A stretch of 64,000 bases of DNA from Pseudomonadota bacterium (GTDB taxonomy: Bacteria; Pseudomonadota; Gammaproteobacteria; Burkholderiales; Rhodocyclaceae), in the NCBI GenBank assembly GCA_026399515.1, contig JAPLQT010000051.1, positions 4,596-68,595 of the forward strand, read 5' to 3'. The notes under the pieces were generated by a model. It had not been told where the DNA came from, did not search any database, and saw only the letters and a program-made list of their open reading frames with translations. Every line of letters starts with the position of its first letter. The stretch's first letter is position 1. This document shows, in pieces, positions 17,463 to 27,139 of this stretch. The translations under genes and the position numbers were made by a program.

Positions 17463-18281
17463 TTATCCGCAGGTTCCGTGCGCCAGCACACAATCCCGGT
17501 TCATCAGCTGCTCAAGACCGACTCTATCGAGGATACGCACAAACTTCTGCTCGACCCTGATCAGTCCTTCCTGCTGAAGCTTGGAGAAAGTGCGGCTCAC
17601 CGTCTCCAGCTTCTGGCCGAGGTAGCTGCCGATGTCCTTGCGCGTCATGCGTAGGTTGAATTCCGAACATGAGTAGCCGCGTGCCGCGAGACGCCGCGAG
17701 ATATCGATCAGGAACGTCGCCAGGCGCTCTTCGGAATTCATACTGCCGAGCAATAGCATCTCCCCGTGCCTGCGGACAATCTCACGACTCATCGTCTTGT
17801 ATAACTGGCGCTGCAAGCAGGGAATTCCGCGGGCCAACCCTTGTAGTTCGGCAAAGGGAATCGCGCAAACATCGCTATCTTCGAGCGCGATGGCATTGCA
17901 GGTATGCTGAGCCGGTCCGATGCCCTCCATGCCAAGTACCTCGCCTGTCATTGAGAATCCGAGCACCTGACAGCAGGTATTCGGGCTCAATGCAAATGAC
18001 TTGAAGAAACCGCTACGCACGGCGAACAGGCAGGTGAATGGATCACCGCTGCGGTATAGGTATTCACCTCGTCTCACATGTACGCGATGAAAAGCCAGTC
18101 GGTCAGCAACATCAATCTCGGCACGAGTCAAGCCGCAACAGGGTGTGCATAGCCCGCGCAGGTTGCAGGTCGAGCATCCGGAAGAGTGCAGCGCGATGAC
18201 GGCAGACCTCGGGCCGACAACAGAGTCGATGGACTTTCGATGCTGGTATGCGGTGATCGTTGCCAGGGTGTCGCTTCTCAT
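17463..18281 (-). CDS. fnr: FNR-like oxygen-responsive [4Fe-4S] transcription regulator
   Basis: 272 residues from the ATG at 18281 (GGAG at 6-nt spacing); a longer frame to 18434 lacks homologous sequence. N-terminal cysteines C36-x2-C39-x5-C45 and central C139 (ALEDSDVC) match the spacing of the four [4Fe-4S] ligands of E. coli FNR (C20, C23, C29, C122). Two extra Cys (C48, C49) follow. The DNA-recognition helix reads QKLETVSRTFSKL; E, S and R are the FNR specificity residues, predicting a TTGAT-N4-ATCAA site. Product: cytosolic anaerobic regulator. Two palindromes lie in its upstream region, including a near-symmetric one at 18417. Confidence 0.85.
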   Translation of the reverse strand: MRSDTLATITAYQHRKSIDSVVGPRSAVIALHSSGCSTCNLRGLCTPCCGLTRAEIDVADRLAFHRVHVRRGEYLYRSGDPFTCLFAVRSGFFKSFALSPNTCCQVLGFSMTGEVLGMEGIGPAQHTCNAIALEDSDVCAIPFAELQGLARGIPCLQRQLYKTMSREIVRRHGEMLLLGSMNSEERLATFLIDISRRLAARGYSCSEFNLRMTRKDIGSYLGQKLETVSRTFSKLQQEGLIRVEQKFVRILDRVGLEQLMNRDCVLAHGTCG

Positions 18282-18416
18282 CATGCTCTCCAAGTCCGGC
18301 AAACGCCGATTACCGCACCGCCGAATGCGTATCGCATGGCGGGATAACAACTGTTGCCAGATCGCGATTGCCGCCGCGTGCGCAAGTGCAAGACTATTCC
18401 ATGCGGACGGAATGTA

Positions 18417-18434
18417 ATGTGCGCTGTCGCACAT
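18417..18434. promoter_or_regulatory. Near-symmetric palindrome copy in fnr upstream region
   Basis: ATGTGCGCTGTCGCACAT: perfect 7+7 arms with a 4-nt centre. About 135 bp from the fnr-like start and 213 bp from the DUF2789 start; direction cannot be assigned. Confidence 0.5.
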
Positions 18435-18561
18435 ATGCAGGGAACCGGTTCAAGATCCGCTATTTTCTACCCAAGGTTTTCGACGGATTGGATGTTTTCC
18501 GGAAACCAAGCTCGACGGATTGTCCCGCACACGACAAGGGATATCGAAGTTCTCGCGCTTT

Positions 18562-18580
18562 GTTCGTTGCCGAACAGAGA
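18562..18580 (+). promoter_or_regulatory. 19-bp palindrome copy, upstream of DUF2789 gene
   Basis: GTTCGTTGCCGAACAGAGA, 66 bp before the GTG at 18647. Confidence 0.5.
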
Positions 18581-18646
18581 ATGTTCCAGTGAGTGGATAA
18601 GCTTCGACCAGGATCGTGAAACGATCGTTCTCTGGAGACATCATCG

Positions 18647-18886
18647 GTGGAAGTTTCAATTCCCAGCATGACGCGGCTATTTGATCAGTTGGGGCTGAGC
18701 TCCGATACTCCGACCATCGACGCTTTCATCGCCTTACACAATCCCCTGCCTGAGACAATAATGCTTGCAGATGCGGCTTTTTGGAATCCATCCCAAGCCG
18801 AATTCCTGCGCCGGGAGGTCGATCAAGACACTGCCTGGGCAGTTGTGGTTGAGCGCCTCAACGAGGCTTTGCGCGAGACGCGTTAG
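18647..18886 (+). CDS. DUF2789-family small protein
   Basis: 79 residues from a GTG with GGAG at 9-nt spacing; an internal ATG (18668) would give a 72-residue protein beginning MTRLFDQLGL, which is where family similarity starts. TRLFDQLGL, IDAFIALHNPL, FWNPSQAEFLRREVDQD and WAVVVERLN are characteristic of DUF2789, small helical cytosolic proteins of unknown function. A palindrome copy lies upstream. The fatty-acid hydroxylase gene follows after 53 bp and may be in the same transcript. Confidence 0.75.
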   Translation: MEVSIPSMTRLFDQLGLSSDTPTIDAFIALHNPLPETIMLADAAFWNPSQAEFLRREVDQDTAWAVVVERLNEALRETR

Positions 18887-18939
18887 ATTGGACGTTGGTC
18901 CCCGATGCACGTTTGCGCGAGGTGAATAGGACCGCACTC

Positions 18940-19560
18940 ATGACCGGGAAAGCACGTGATCAGGACCGGAAAGCCGGGACCGAAGTCGGCCCGCGCCTCG
19001 ATTCTCGTCCTCGCTCGAAGCGTAACTATTTGTACTCACTAGCCTATCCACAATCTCTGGCAATGCCGCTAGTCGCCGCTGGCGCGACGGTGGGCTTATC
19101 GATACTGGCGCCGATCGGCTGGGCGAACTGGTTCATGCTGATGCTGGCGGGATTGGCCTCGTGGACCTTGCTCGAATACCTGCTTCACCGCTTTGTGCTG
19201 CATTGCGTGGAGCCTTTCAAGCGTTGGCACCTGGAACACCATCTGCATCCGGATCGGCCGATGAGAATCCCGCTGGCATTCAGCTTGATGTTGGTGGGCG
19301 CTATCGTGATTCCGGCCGTATTCATCGGCGCGGTCGCAAGTCTTGCCATTGCGTTTTCGTGCGGCCTGAGCGTCGGACTTTTTTTGCAGGAAGTCGTTCA
19401 TCATCGTCTCCACAGTTCGGCGCGCCCGCCTGGCGGCTGGCTTATGCTTCAATGGAATGAACACGATTTTCACCATCGTCGCGACGAAGGCGCCGCGTTT
19501 GGGACATTGACCGGGTTTTGGGACTGGTTTTTCCGCACTGCGGCTCCCCGAAGTAATTGA
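18940..19560 (+). CDS. Fatty-acid hydroxylase / sterol-desaturase superfamily membrane protein
   Basis: 206 residues from the ATG at 18940 (AGGA at 8-nt spacing); an upstream TTG frame is unlikely. Di-iron histidine boxes are all present: LHRFVLH, WHLEHHLH, HHRLH and HDFHHRRDEG. Three to four hydrophobic segments (QSLAMPLVAAGATVGLSILA, FMLMLAGLASWTLLEYLL, LAFSLMLVGAIVIPAVFIGA) indicate an inner-membrane enzyme that oxidises a lipid or carotenoid C-H bond with oxygen. Substrate not deducible. It sits between DUF2789 and a flavin-type reductase gene; the last has its own ribosome-binding region. Confidence 0.8.
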   Translation: MTGKARDQDRKAGTEVGPRLDSRPRSKRNYLYSLAYPQSLAMPLVAAGATVGLSILAPIGWANWFMLMLAGLASWTLLEYLLHRFVLHCVEPFKRWHLEHHLHPDRPMRIPLAFSLMLVGAIVIPAVFIGAVASLAIAFSCGLSVGLFLQEVVHHRLHSSARPPGGWLMLQWNEHDFHHRRDEGAAFGTLTGFWDWFFRTAAPRSN

Positions 19561-19602
19561 ATTCGTCATACCTACACCGAACAGAATGACGGGAGCCACA
19601 CC

Positions 19603-20490
19603 ATGACTGATAAGAAAGCAAGGTTGACTTCACTACAGACACTCTTCGAAACCAGGCGCGGAACCGCAGTGTCGCTGCCACCAAGACTGGCGCGCCGGTA
19701 CGGCAACTTGCGCATACCTTCGAAACACGGCCCTCCTCATGTCTTCAGCAATTTCGTAACCACGCTGGATGGCGTCGTCTCGCTCAGCTCGCCGAAACAC
19801 GCCAGCGGAGGGGACATCAGCGGCTTCAGCGCACAAGACCGGATGGTGATGGGCTTGTTGCGCGCCGTCGCCGACGTGGTCATCATCGGCGCCGGTACAT
19901 TGGGTGCCGACAGCCGGCACGTTTGGACCGCCGACGCGATTTTTCCCGAGCTGGCGGACGAATACCGGCGGCTACGCAAGTATCTTGAAAAAGCCGAGAC
20001 ACCCCTGAACGTGGTCGTCAGCGGAAGCGGTGCGGTGGATCTGCGCCTGCCTATCTTCGCCTCCGGAAAAGTCAACGCATTGATCCTTACTACGACCGCA
20101 GGGGAGCGGCGCTTACGCCGTGAAGCGGCGTCCGACTCGGTCGAGATTCGCGCGATCGGCACCAACCGCCGCGCGATCTCGCCGCGCGCCATCCTCGACG
20201 AGGTATGCCGGTTGCGTTCCAACCGGTTGATTCTCGTCGAAGGGGGGCCACGATTGCTGGGTGACTTCTACGCCGAGCGCCTGATCGACGAGCAGTTCCT
20301 GACGATTGCGCCCCAAGTTGCCGGACGTGACGATGGCGACCGGCGGCCCAGCCTGGTCATGGGGAATGCATTTGCGCCGGGTGATGCTCGTTGGGGGACT
20401 TTGACCGATGTACGGCGTGGCGGCAGCCACCTGTTTCTCCGCTATTCGTTCCCCGGGTCCCGGGGTCGTTCGCAGGCTGGAAGTCGATGA
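19603..20490 (+). CDS. RibD C-terminal-domain (dihydrofolate-reductase-like) reductase
   Basis: 295 residues. RibD_C fold features: an N-terminal strand plus loop VFSNFVTTLDGVVSL, RADVV-like helix LRAVADVVIIGAGTLGADS, the Rossmann-like strand LNVVVSGSG and the NADPH-site segment LILVEGGPRLLGDFY. In riboflavin synthesis RibD-C reduces the ribosylamino-pyrimidine intermediate, but stand-alone members act on various substrates. No deaminase domain precedes it, so I do not call it ribD. Cytosolic. A degenerate half palindrome (CCGAACAGAAT) lies about 25 bp upstream. Confidence 0.75.
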   Translation: MTDKKARLTSLQTLFETRRGTAVSLPPRLARRYGNLRIPSKHGPPHVFSNFVTTLDGVVSLSSPKHASGGDISGFSAQDRMVMGLLRAVADVVIIGAGTLGADSRHVWTADAIFPELADEYRRLRKYLEKAETPLNVVVSGSGAVDLRLPIFASGKVNALILTTTAGERRLRREAASDSVEIRAIGTNRRAISPRAILDEVCRLRSNRLILVEGGPRLLGDFYAERLIDEQFLTIAPQVAGRDDGDRRPSLVMGNAFAPGDARWGTLTDVRRGGSHLFLRYSFPGSRGRSQAGSR

Positions 20491-20567
20491 CCGGACATCA
20501 TGGGCGAACTGGGCTGATCCTGTCACCTGGCGATGCCGACGGTGTGGCGCAGCGATAGTCAACTTCG

Positions 20568-20586
20568 GTACGCTGGCGAACCGACT
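20568..20586 (+). promoter_or_regulatory. 19-bp palindrome copy, upstream of peroxiredoxin-glutaredoxin gene
   Basis: GTACGCTGGCGAACCGACT, 58 bp before the ATG at 20645. Variant right flank CCGAC instead of CAGAC. Confidence 0.5.
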
Positions 20587-20644
20587 TCCCCTACGACGTT
20601 GCGTACGCTTGGAATCTTGAACCACCATCCGGGTAGATGAAATC

Positions 20645-21379
20645 ATGCTCAAGTCGCGAGAAGGCCAAATAGTTCCCCAAGTCACTTTCCCGATCCGGGT
20701 CAATGACGAATGGCAGAAAGCCAGTACCGACTCATTGTTCAAAGGCAAGACAGTGGTGCTGTTCGCGCTACCGGGCGCCTTCACGCCGACCTGCTCCAGC
20801 ACCCACCTGCCGGGCTACACCGAATTGGCCGGTGTATTCAAGGAGTACGGGATAGACAGCGTTATCTGCCTTTCGGTCAACGATCCCTTCGTGATGGAAA
20901 CCTGGAAGCAAGCCCAACACGCCGAAGGCATCTATTTCCTGCCAGACGGCAATGGAGAGTTCACCCAAGGCATGGGTATGTTGGTGGACAAATCCGAGAT
21001 CGGCTTGGGCAAGAGAAGCTGGCGTTATTCGATGCTGGTGAAGGATGGCTTGATCGAGAAAATGTTCATCGAGCCGGAAGAACCGGGCGACCCGTTCAAG
21101 GTGTCGGACGCGCATAGCATGTTGAAATATGTCAATCCCAAGGCCAATCCCCCGGCCCGCATCACCCTGTTCTGCAAGCCCGGCTGCCCGCACTGCGCGC
21201 GCGCCCGCAAGATGCTCAACGACAAGGGCTATCGTTTCGAGGAGATCGAATTGGGCAGCCACGGCGTCAGCTACAGCTCGCTGCAAGCGGTGACCGGACG
21301 TGGCACAACGCCACAGGTGTATATCGACGGCCAGCACATCGGCGGGGCCGACGAGCTGGCGACCTGGCTGGCCAAGTAA
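20645..21379 (+). CDS. Peroxiredoxin-glutaredoxin fusion (hybrid Prx5)
   Basis: 244 residues. The N-terminal Prx5-type domain (1-160) has the peroxidatic Cys C50 in PGAFTPTCSSTHLPGY. The C-terminal glutaredoxin domain (172-244) has the active site C181-P-H-C184 (FCKPGCPHCARARKM) and the GSH-binding segment TTPQVYIDG and GGADEL. The fusion reduces hydroperoxides using glutathione directly, in the cytosol. The flavoprotein disulfide reductase gene 70 bp downstream is a plausible functional partner. A palindrome copy precedes the gene. Confidence 0.9.
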   Translation: MLKSREGQIVPQVTFPIRVNDEWQKASTDSLFKGKTVVLFALPGAFTPTCSSTHLPGYTELAGVFKEYGIDSVICLSVNDPFVMETWKQAQHAEGIYFLPDGNGEFTQGMGMLVDKSEIGLGKRSWRYSMLVKDGLIEKMFIEPEEPGDPFKVSDAHSMLKYVNPKANPPARITLFCKPGCPHCARARKMLNDKGYRFEEIELGSHGVSYSSLQAVTGRGTTPQVYIDGQHIGGADELATWLAK

Positions 21380-21449
21380 GTCTGCCTGAGGTGGGTTCTT
21401 CCCCGCCACGCGACTCTATCTACTGACCCTCGAACTGGAGCAAGCTCAC

Positions 21450-22892
21450 ATGACCCCGATTCACGTCGACGTCGCCATCATCGGTTCAGGTACCGCCGGC
21501 ATGGGTGCCTATCGGGCTGCCCGTGCCCATACGGATGCCGTTTTACTGATCGAAGCCGGCGCTTACGGCACTACCTGCGCGCGTGTCGGTTGCATGCCCA
21601 GCAAACTGCTGATCGCGGCAGCCGAAGCCGCTCATCAGGCGCGTCATGCCGAGCCATTCGGAGTGCATGTCCAGGGCGTGTCGATCGACGGTGCCGCTGT
21701 GATGGCCCGAGTGCGGCGCGAACGGGACCGTTTCGTCGAATTCGTACTGGAGTCAATCGAGTCCATACCGCAAGCCGAGCGGTTGACGGCCAGGGTCGCG
21801 TTTCAGGATGCCAATACCCTGGTCACGGCGCAGGGACAGTCGATTCACTCCCAGCGCATCGTGGTAGCCACCGGCAGCGTTCCGGTGCTGCCGCCGCTGC
21901 TAAAGGAATTGCACCAACACTTGCTGACCAATGAAAACATTTTTGAATTGCCTGCGCTACCGAAGAGCCTGGCGGTATTCGGCCCGGGCGTGCTGGGGAT
22001 GGAGCTGGGACAGGCGATGAACCGCCTGGGGGTGAGCGTCAAAATGTTCGGCGTAGGCGGCGGCATTGCCGGCATTCGCGATCCGGCGATTCGCGACTAC
22101 GCCAACCAGGCCTTTAACGAAGAGTTCTATCTGGATGCATCGGCCCAGGTGAAATCCGTCAGCGAAACCGCCACCGGAGTCGAAGTCCATTACCTGCATA
22201 AGGACGGCAACTGGAAAACCGAGCATTTCGACTATGTGCTGGCGGCGACCGGCCGTGCTCCCTACGTCGCCGGCTTGGAATTGAAGAATACCGGACTAGA
22301 GTTGGACAAACGCGGCGTACCGGTGTTCGACCGCTACACCTTGAGGTGCGGCAACAGCTCGATCTTCATTGCCGGCGACGCCAGCAACGACATTCCCTTA
22401 TTGCATGAAGCCGCCGACCAGGGTCGCATCGCAGGCGAGAATGCCGGACTGTATCCCGACGTTCTTTCGGGATTGCGCCGCACACCGCTGGCTGTGGTGT
22501 TCACCGAACCGCAAGTGATGTCGGTCGGACTCCACCTGGACCAGATCGAGCAGCACTTCAAAGGCCGCTACGCGGTGGGACTGGTGTCCTTCGAGGACCA
22601 GGGACGCAGCCGGGTCATGTTGCGCAACAAAGGGATTTTGAAAGTCTATGCCGAGCAAGGCAGCGGCTTGTTCCTGGGGGCGGAAATGTTCGGCCCCGCC
22701 GCAGAACATATCGGGCATCTGCTGGCTTGGGCCGCGCAACAGCGCATGACGGTCGCCGAAATGCTGGAGATGCCTTTCTACCATCCGGTCATTGAAGAAG
22801 GCTTGCGCACCGCCCTGCGGGATCTCCAGCATGAGCTGCACATGGGGTCCGAATTGATACCGCGTTGCATGGATTGCGGGCCGGGCGCCTGA
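21450..22892 (+). CDS. Dihydrolipoamide-dehydrogenase-like flavoprotein disulfide reductase
   Basis: 480 residues. FAD-binding [13 protein letters not shown] at the N-terminus, redox-active disulfide C43-x4-C48 ([12 protein letters not shown]), NAD-binding glycine-rich region at about 170-200 ([19 protein letters not shown]), second FAD segment [17 protein letters not shown], and C-terminal dimerisation domain with the catalytic [10 protein letters not shown], where the His-Pro...Glu pair is conserved. It is not next to 2-oxoacid dehydrogenase genes, so its substrate may not be lipoamide. The protein ends CMDCGPGA, an unusual extra CxxC. It follows the peroxiredoxin-glutaredoxin gene and may share its promoter. 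Confidence 0.85.
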   Translation: MTPIHVDVAIIGSGTAGMGAYRAARAHTDAVLLIEAGAYGTTCARVGCMPSKLLIAAAEAAHQARHAEPFGVHVQGVSIDGAAVMARVRRERDRFVEFVLESIESIPQAERLTARVAFQDANTLVTAQGQSIHSQRIVVATGSVPVLPPLLKELHQHLLTNENIFELPALPKSLAVFGPGVLGMELGQAMNRLGVSVKMFGVGGGIAGIRDPAIRDYANQAFNEEFYLDASAQVKSVSETATGVEVHYLHKDGNWKTEHFDYVLAATGRAPYVAGLELKNTGLELDKRGVPVFDRYTLRCGNSSIFIAGDASNDIPLLHEAADQGRIAGENAGLYPDVLSGLRRTPLAVVFTEPQVMSVGLHLDQIEQHFKGRYAVGLVSFEDQGRSRVMLRNKGILKVYAEQGSGLFLGAEMFGPAAEHIGHLLAWAAQQRMTVAEMLEMPFYHPVIEEGLRTALRDLQHELHMGSELIPRCMDCGPGA

Positions 22893-22995
22893 TTTGAAAC
22901 TACCCGGTCGTTCGGAAGTCGAACGGCTGGCTGACGAAAAGCCGGAATGCCAGGACTCGGCTAAGATATCCATTGACTGATAACGAGCTTGGCCG

Positions 22996-23697
22996 ATGAA
23001 ATTTTCCCGCCGACACACTGAGCATCACCGCACCGACCGCATCGGCTGGCTGCGCGCCGCCGTGCTCGGTGCCAATGACGGCGTCGTAGCGACTGCCAGC
23101 CTGGTGGTCGGTGTCGCGGCGGCGGGCGCCAGCCAGGCGAGCATCCTGGTTGCCGGTGTTGCCGGGTTGGTAGCCGGGGCGATGTCTATGGCTGCGGGTG
23201 AATATGTTTCGGTTCACTCGCAAGCCGACACCGAACGCGCCGACCTGGCGCGCGAGCGCAGGGAGCTCGAATCGGACCCTGCCGCGGAACTCCGCGAGCT
23301 GACGGCGATTTATGTGAATCGCGGGATCGAAGCGGGACTGGCTCAGCAAGTCGCCGAGCAATTGACCGCGGCCGACGCCCTCGGCGCCCACGCGCGCGAC
23401 GAACTCGGGATTTCCGAAACCCTCAGTGCGCGGCCGATCCAGGCGGCATTGGCTTCGGCCGCAAGCTTCGCGGTCGGTGCCATGTTGCCTTTGGCAGTGG
23501 CAGTCCTTGCACCGGTGCAAGGACTGCTTCCATGGGTCTCCGGCTCTTCCCTGTGCTTCCTGGCCTTGCTGGGCGCCGTGGCCGCCCGCGTCGGGGGTGC
23601 CGGGGTATTGACAGGCGCGTGGCGGGTCACTTTCTGGGGTGCTCTCGCCATGGCGATCACCGCGGGAGTGGGTAGCTTATTCGGATCGGCTGTCTAA
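22996..23697 (+). CDS. VIT1/CCC1-family Fe2+/Mn2+ transporter
   Basis: 233 residues, five transmembrane segments. WLRAAVLGANDGVVATASLVVGVAAAG is the hallmark first helix of the VIT/CCC1 family and is followed by AGAMSMAAGEYVSVHSQADTERADL, the second helix leading into the cytosolic metal-binding helices. Three more helices complete the C-terminus. Members export or sequester Fe(II) or Mn(II). Starts 103 bp after the preceding flavoprotein gene; fumC follows after 18 bp, so the two are probably co-transcribed. Confidence 0.85.
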   Translation: MKFSRRHTEHHRTDRIGWLRAAVLGANDGVVATASLVVGVAAAGASQASILVAGVAGLVAGAMSMAAGEYVSVHSQADTERADLARERRELESDPAAELRELTAIYVNRGIEAGLAQQVAEQLTAADALGAHARDELGISETLSARPIQAALASAASFAVGAMLPLAVAVLAPVQGLLPWVSGSSLCFLALLGAVAARVGGAGVLTGAWRVTFWGALAMAITAGVGSLFGSAV

Positions 23698-23715
23698 GCG
23701 AGCGAGGTAACGACC

Positions 23716-25101
23716 ATGAGTACTGCAACCAGGGTGGAGCGCGATTCCTTCGGCACAATCGAGGTGCCCGCCGACCAATTGTGGGGCGCTCAGACGCAGC
23801 GTTCGCTGGTCCACTTCCGCATCTCCACGGAGCGCATGCCCGAGTCGCTGCTGATGGCGCTGGCAAGAATCAAACGGAGCGGCGCACTGGTCAACTGCGA
23901 ACTGGGTTTGCTCGATGCGGCGCTTGCCGGAGTCATTGCCAAGGCCGCTGACGAAGTGCTGGCAGGTCTCCATCCCGCTGCTTTTCCTCTCGCTGTCTGG
24001 CAAACCGGATCCGGCACCCAGACCAATATGAACATGAACGAGGTACTGGCGAACCGGGCATCCGAACTGATGGGTGGCGGACGGGGGGAGGCGCGCCTCG
24101 TCCATCCAAACGATCACGTCAATCTCGGCCAGTCCTCCAACGATATCTTCCCGACCGCGATGCATGTCGCGGCGGTGTGCGACATCACCCGGAATCTTCT
24201 GCCGGCGCTGCGGGCCTTGCGTGCGACGCTCAGCGATAAATCGACCCGCTTTGCCGACATCGTGAAGATCGGCCGCACTCATCTGCAGGATGCCACACCC
24301 CTCACGCTGGGACAGGAGATATCCGGCTGGGTGGCGCAACTCGAACACGCGGACAGGACCATCGCAGCGAGTCTCGACGCACTCCATGAACTTGCCGTGG
24401 GCGGAACCGCGGTAGGCACGGGCTTGAACACCCATCCGCAATTCGGCGAACGCGTCGCGGCCAGGCTGGCGGACGAAACCGGGCAACCCTTCCGCTGTGC
24501 CGCGAACCGGTTTGCCGCCCTGGCCTCGCACGATCCGCTGGTGAGTTCGCACGGGGCTCTCAAGACTCTGGCCGTGGCCTTGATAAAAATCGCCAACGAT
24601 GTCCGTTGGCTCGCCTCAGGTCCGCGCTGCGGACTTGGCGAATTGCATTTGCCGGAAAACGAGCCGGGCAGTTCCATCATGCCGGGAAAGGTGAACCCGA
24701 CGCAATGCGAGGCGCTCACCATGGTCTGCTTCCAGGTGATCGGCAACGATGTGGCGATAAGCATCGGCGGTGCATCGGGGAACTTCGAACTCAACGTTTT
24801 CAAACCGCTGATCGCGCACAATTTCCTGCAAAGCGTCCGTCTGCTGGCGGACGCCATGACAAGTTTCAACGAGTATTGCGCTCGCGGCATGGAGCCTGAC
24901 AGAAGGAAGATCGCCGAGCAGCTCGCCCACTCGTTGATGCTGGTCACCGCGCTGAGCCCGCATATCGGCTACGATCGTGCCGCTGCGATCGCAAAACACG
25001 CGAATGAACGCGGAACTACATTACGTGAAGCCGCGGTGACGCTCGGTCAGGTGACCGAGGCGCAATTCGACGAATGGGTGCGGCCGGAACGCATGGTCTA
25101 G
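23716..25101 (+). CDS. fumC: Fumarate hydratase class II
   Basis: 461 residues, the normal size for FumC. The fumarase/aspartase signature [16 protein letters not shown] is intact. Other diagnostic segments are [28 protein letters not shown] and [17 protein letters not shown], which carry the active-site Thr/Ser/Asn/His residues. The enzyme interconverts fumarate and malate without an Fe-S cluster, the oxygen-tolerant isoform. It lies 18 bp after the VIT transporter gene, an arrangement consistent with iron and oxidative-stress control (inference). Confidence 0.95.
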   Translation: MSTATRVERDSFGTIEVPADQLWGAQTQRSLVHFRISTERMPESLLMALARIKRSGALVNCELGLLDAALAGVIAKAADEVLAGLHPAAFPLAVWQTGSGTQTNMNMNEVLANRASELMGGGRGEARLVHPNDHVNLGQSSNDIFPTAMHVAAVCDITRNLLPALRALRATLSDKSTRFADIVKIGRTHLQDATPLTLGQEISGWVAQLEHADRTIAASLDALHELAVGGTAVGTGLNTHPQFGERVAARLADETGQPFRCAANRFAALASHDPLVSSHGALKTLAVALIKIANDVRWLASGPRCGLGELHLPENEPGSSIMPGKVNPTQCEALTMVCFQVIGNDVAISIGGASGNFELNVFKPLIAHNFLQSVRLLADAMTSFNEYCARGMEPDRRKIAEQLAHSLMLVTALSPHIGYDRAAAIAKHANERGTTLREAAVTLGQVTEAQFDEWVRPERMV

Positions 25102-25129
25102 GATACCTGCGGCCATCCGTGCCGAGGCA

Positions 25130-25786
25130 TCACGCGGCGTAGCCCAGCACCGCGAAAAAGTGGCAGGCAGTACCCGCGCCGACGAAGCCATGCCAAACGG
25201 CGTGCGCATAGCGTAAGCGGGCATCCAGAACGAAGAACACCACGCCCGCGGAATATGCCAGCCCCCCTGCCACCAGCAACACGATACCTGGCAGGGCTAC
25301 GCGTTCGATCAGAGGTACTACGGCGATCAGCACCAGCCATCCCATGACCAGATAGAGTCCTGTCGACAACCATGGATGCGACAAGCGGTCGAACAGCTTG
25401 AGTATGATGCCGGTCGCCGCAAGAAACCACACCAGCCCGAACAATGTCCAACCCCAGCGGCCGCTCAACGCCCCCAGTGTGAAAGGCGTGTAGCTGCCCG
25501 CAATCAGGAGGTAGATTGCGCTGTGATCGAGTTTCCTGAATATTCGCTTGGCGCGGCCAGGCGGAAAGGCGTGGTATAGCGTAGACGTCAGATACAGCAA
25601 TACCATCGCGCCGGCAAAAACGCCCGCTCCGACGAGGTTGGCGGCGCCAAGCCGACTGGCCTCGACGATCAGGAACGGGGCGGCCACGATGGCCGCAAGC
25701 AGCGCCACGGCGTGACTCACGCTGTTGGCGATTTCCTCGCCGAAGCTTTGCGGACGTTCGCTCAAAATATTCATAGTCGTGTCCAA
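25130..25786 (-). CDS. Hemolysin III / PAQR-family membrane protein
   Basis: 218 residues (start 25786, or ATG 25774). Seven hydrophobic segments. Family signatures: SVSHAVALLAAIV, LYLTSTLYHAFPPGRAKRIF, KLDHSAIYLLIAGSYTPF, and the C-terminal HAVWHGFVGAGTACHFFAV, in which conserved His residues line a probable zinc site. HlyIII (TIGR01065, YqfA-like) proteins sit in the inner membrane; a hydrolase role is suspected from eukaryotic PAQR relatives. The name haemolysin is historical and does not imply toxicity here. Convergent with fumC. Confidence 0.85.
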   Translation of the reverse strand: MDTTMNILSERPQSFGEEIANSVSHAVALLAAIVAAPFLIVEASRLGAANLVGAGVFAGAMVLLYLTSTLYHAFPPGRAKRIFRKLDHSAIYLLIAGSYTPFTLGALSGRWGWTLFGLVWFLAATGIILKLFDRLSHPWLSTGLYLVMGWLVLIAVVPLIERVALPGIVLLVAGGLAYSAGVVFFVLDARLRYAHAVWHGFVGAGTACHFFAVLGYAA

Positions 25787-26084
25787 GAACGCTGAAACAG
25801 GTATGCGGCGCCGGAACTTCGTTGCTTTGAATCCACCGTAAGCAGTTCAGTATAGCCGGGGTTGAAGTAGGTGACATTAGCCTCGGCGTGGACTGTCCAA
25901 ACCACTGCGTAAATTTGTGGAAGGCCTCGCAGCCACTGAGTGTTTCCACTACTCATGTTCGACAACGCACAGACGCCTCGCTAGCGCTCGCCCTAGAATC
26001 ATCGGGCAATCGTGAATCTTCGTCTCCGTCGCGGAACCCGCGATCGAGACGACCTATGCAACATTCCGCCCGAAGGAGCAAACC
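25787..26084. other. Intergenic region before psd
   Basis: 298 bp between the divergent HlyIII and psd genes. A short minus-strand frame (25771-25965) encodes sequence I do not recognise, and it has no clear ribosome-binding site. One palindrome copy at 25957. Confidence 0.45.
25957..25975 (+). promoter_or_regulatory. 19-bp palindrome copy, upstream of psd
   Basis: GTTCGACAACGCACAGACG, 109 bp before the ATG at 26085; the arms differ (GTTCG/CGCAC). Confidence 0.45.
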
Positions 26085-27116
26085 ATGGCACCACATGAGC
26101 CGATTGTCGGCGAGTTGATTGCACTTCTTAAGACGCGGCCGGACTTGTCGGACGCTCTCAAGGAATCGATCCGCAAGGCGGACTTTCCAGATGTGGTGAC
26201 GCTCCCTCAATACTATGATCTTCTGGATCGGGTAGTCACGCTGATCCCGACGGTCAGGAACCTGAATCCGGTTCTCCTGAAGTTCTATTATCTCATCGAC
26301 TTGTCGCCCGATGACGTGCTGCTGAAGGACGAGCCGTTTCAGCGATGGGTGCGCAAGTTTGCCGCGGAGTTGGGAGCCTTTCTCGACACCACCGAATCCG
26401 CCGCGGGCATAGACAGCTTCTTTTCCAACCCCAGCTATAACATGGGCGACTATTTCCGTTCACCGAGCGGGTGGCTGACGTTCAACCAATTCTTTGCCAG
26501 GCAGGTTCGGCCCGGCAAACGGCCGGTGGACGGCCTGTGCGACGACAGCGTGGTCGTTTCTCCCGCCGATAGCGTCTTTCAGGGGCACTGGCCGATCCGG
26601 AGCGACTCGAGAATTACCGTGAAGGACCTGACCTGGTCCGTAATCGATCTCCTGGCTGGTAGCCCCTACCAGGACAAGTTCAAGGGTGGCGTATTCACGC
26701 ATAGTTTTCTGGACGTCAACGATTACCATCGGTACCACGTTCCGGTGCGCGGTGTGGTCAAGGAGGTTCGCAAGATTCCGGGCAACGTGACCATGGACGT
26801 GGTCAAACATCCCGATGGATCTCTCCATGCTGTCGACGGGACCGGCTACCAATTCACTCAGGACCGGGGACTCATCGTCATCGAGTCCCCGCTGGGATTG
26901 GTGGCGGTATTGCCGATAGGCATGGCACAAGTCTCATCGGTAACCTTGACGGCGGAAGTTGGCGCAACGATCACCAAAGGAGAGGAGTTCGGATTTTTCT
27001 CGTTTGGCGGTTCCGATATCGTGACCCTATTCGAGGCCGGCAAAGTCGAGTTCGATGCGACGGTCGGAACGCACTACAATCAGGGGCGGCGGATCGGTAG
27101 CACCATCGGCGGCTGA
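26085..27116 (+). CDS. psd: Phosphatidylserine decarboxylase-type enzyme
   Basis: 343 residues; ATG preceded by GAAGGAG. The psd domain occupies the C-terminal two-thirds: FNQFFARQV, VVSPADSVFQG, GGVFTHSFLDVNDYHRYHVPV with the catalytic HRYH, and GFFSFGGSDIVTLF, where G309-S310 is the expected self-cleavage site generating the pyruvoyl group. Thus it decarboxylates phosphatidylserine to phosphatidylethanolamine at the inner membrane. The cleavage motif is GGSD rather than the usual LGST/GGST, so it belongs to the longer, divergent bacterial subgroup with a ~110-residue N-terminal extension. No adjacent pssA. Confidence 0.8.
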   Translation: MAPHEPIVGELIALLKTRPDLSDALKESIRKADFPDVVTLPQYYDLLDRVVTLIPTVRNLNPVLLKFYYLIDLSPDDVLLKDEPFQRWVRKFAAELGAFLDTTESAAGIDSFFSNPSYNMGDYFRSPSGWLTFNQFFARQVRPGKRPVDGLCDDSVVVSPADSVFQGHWPIRSDSRITVKDLTWSVIDLLAGSPYQDKFKGGVFTHSFLDVNDYHRYHVPVRGVVKEVRKIPGNVTMDVVKHPDGSLHAVDGTGYQFTQDRGLIVIESPLGLVAVLPIGMAQVSSVTLTAEVGATITKGEEFGFFSFGGSDIVTLFEAGKVEFDATVGTHYNQGRRIGSTIGG

Positions 27117-27139
27117 TCAGAATGCACCATGCGATCTGC

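Larger units (their letters stand above)
18282..18646. other. Divergent intergenic region, fnr-like gene / DUF2789 gene
   Basis: 365 bp without a convincing gene. Contains two palindromes, 18417-18434 (near-symmetric) and 18562-18580 (pointing to the DUF2789 gene), so it is a likely bidirectional regulatory region. Confidence 0.55.

Noticed and set aside
22909-22925. CGTTCGGAAGTCGAACG, a palindrome before the VIT gene
   Set aside because: Resembles the 19-bp motif in its arms but has a 7-nt centre and lacks the right flank, so I did not count it as a copy.
25771-25965. A short minus-strand frame between the HlyIII and psd genes
   Set aside because: No ribosome-binding site, no family resemblance, and it overlaps the HlyIII start and the palindrome at 25957.
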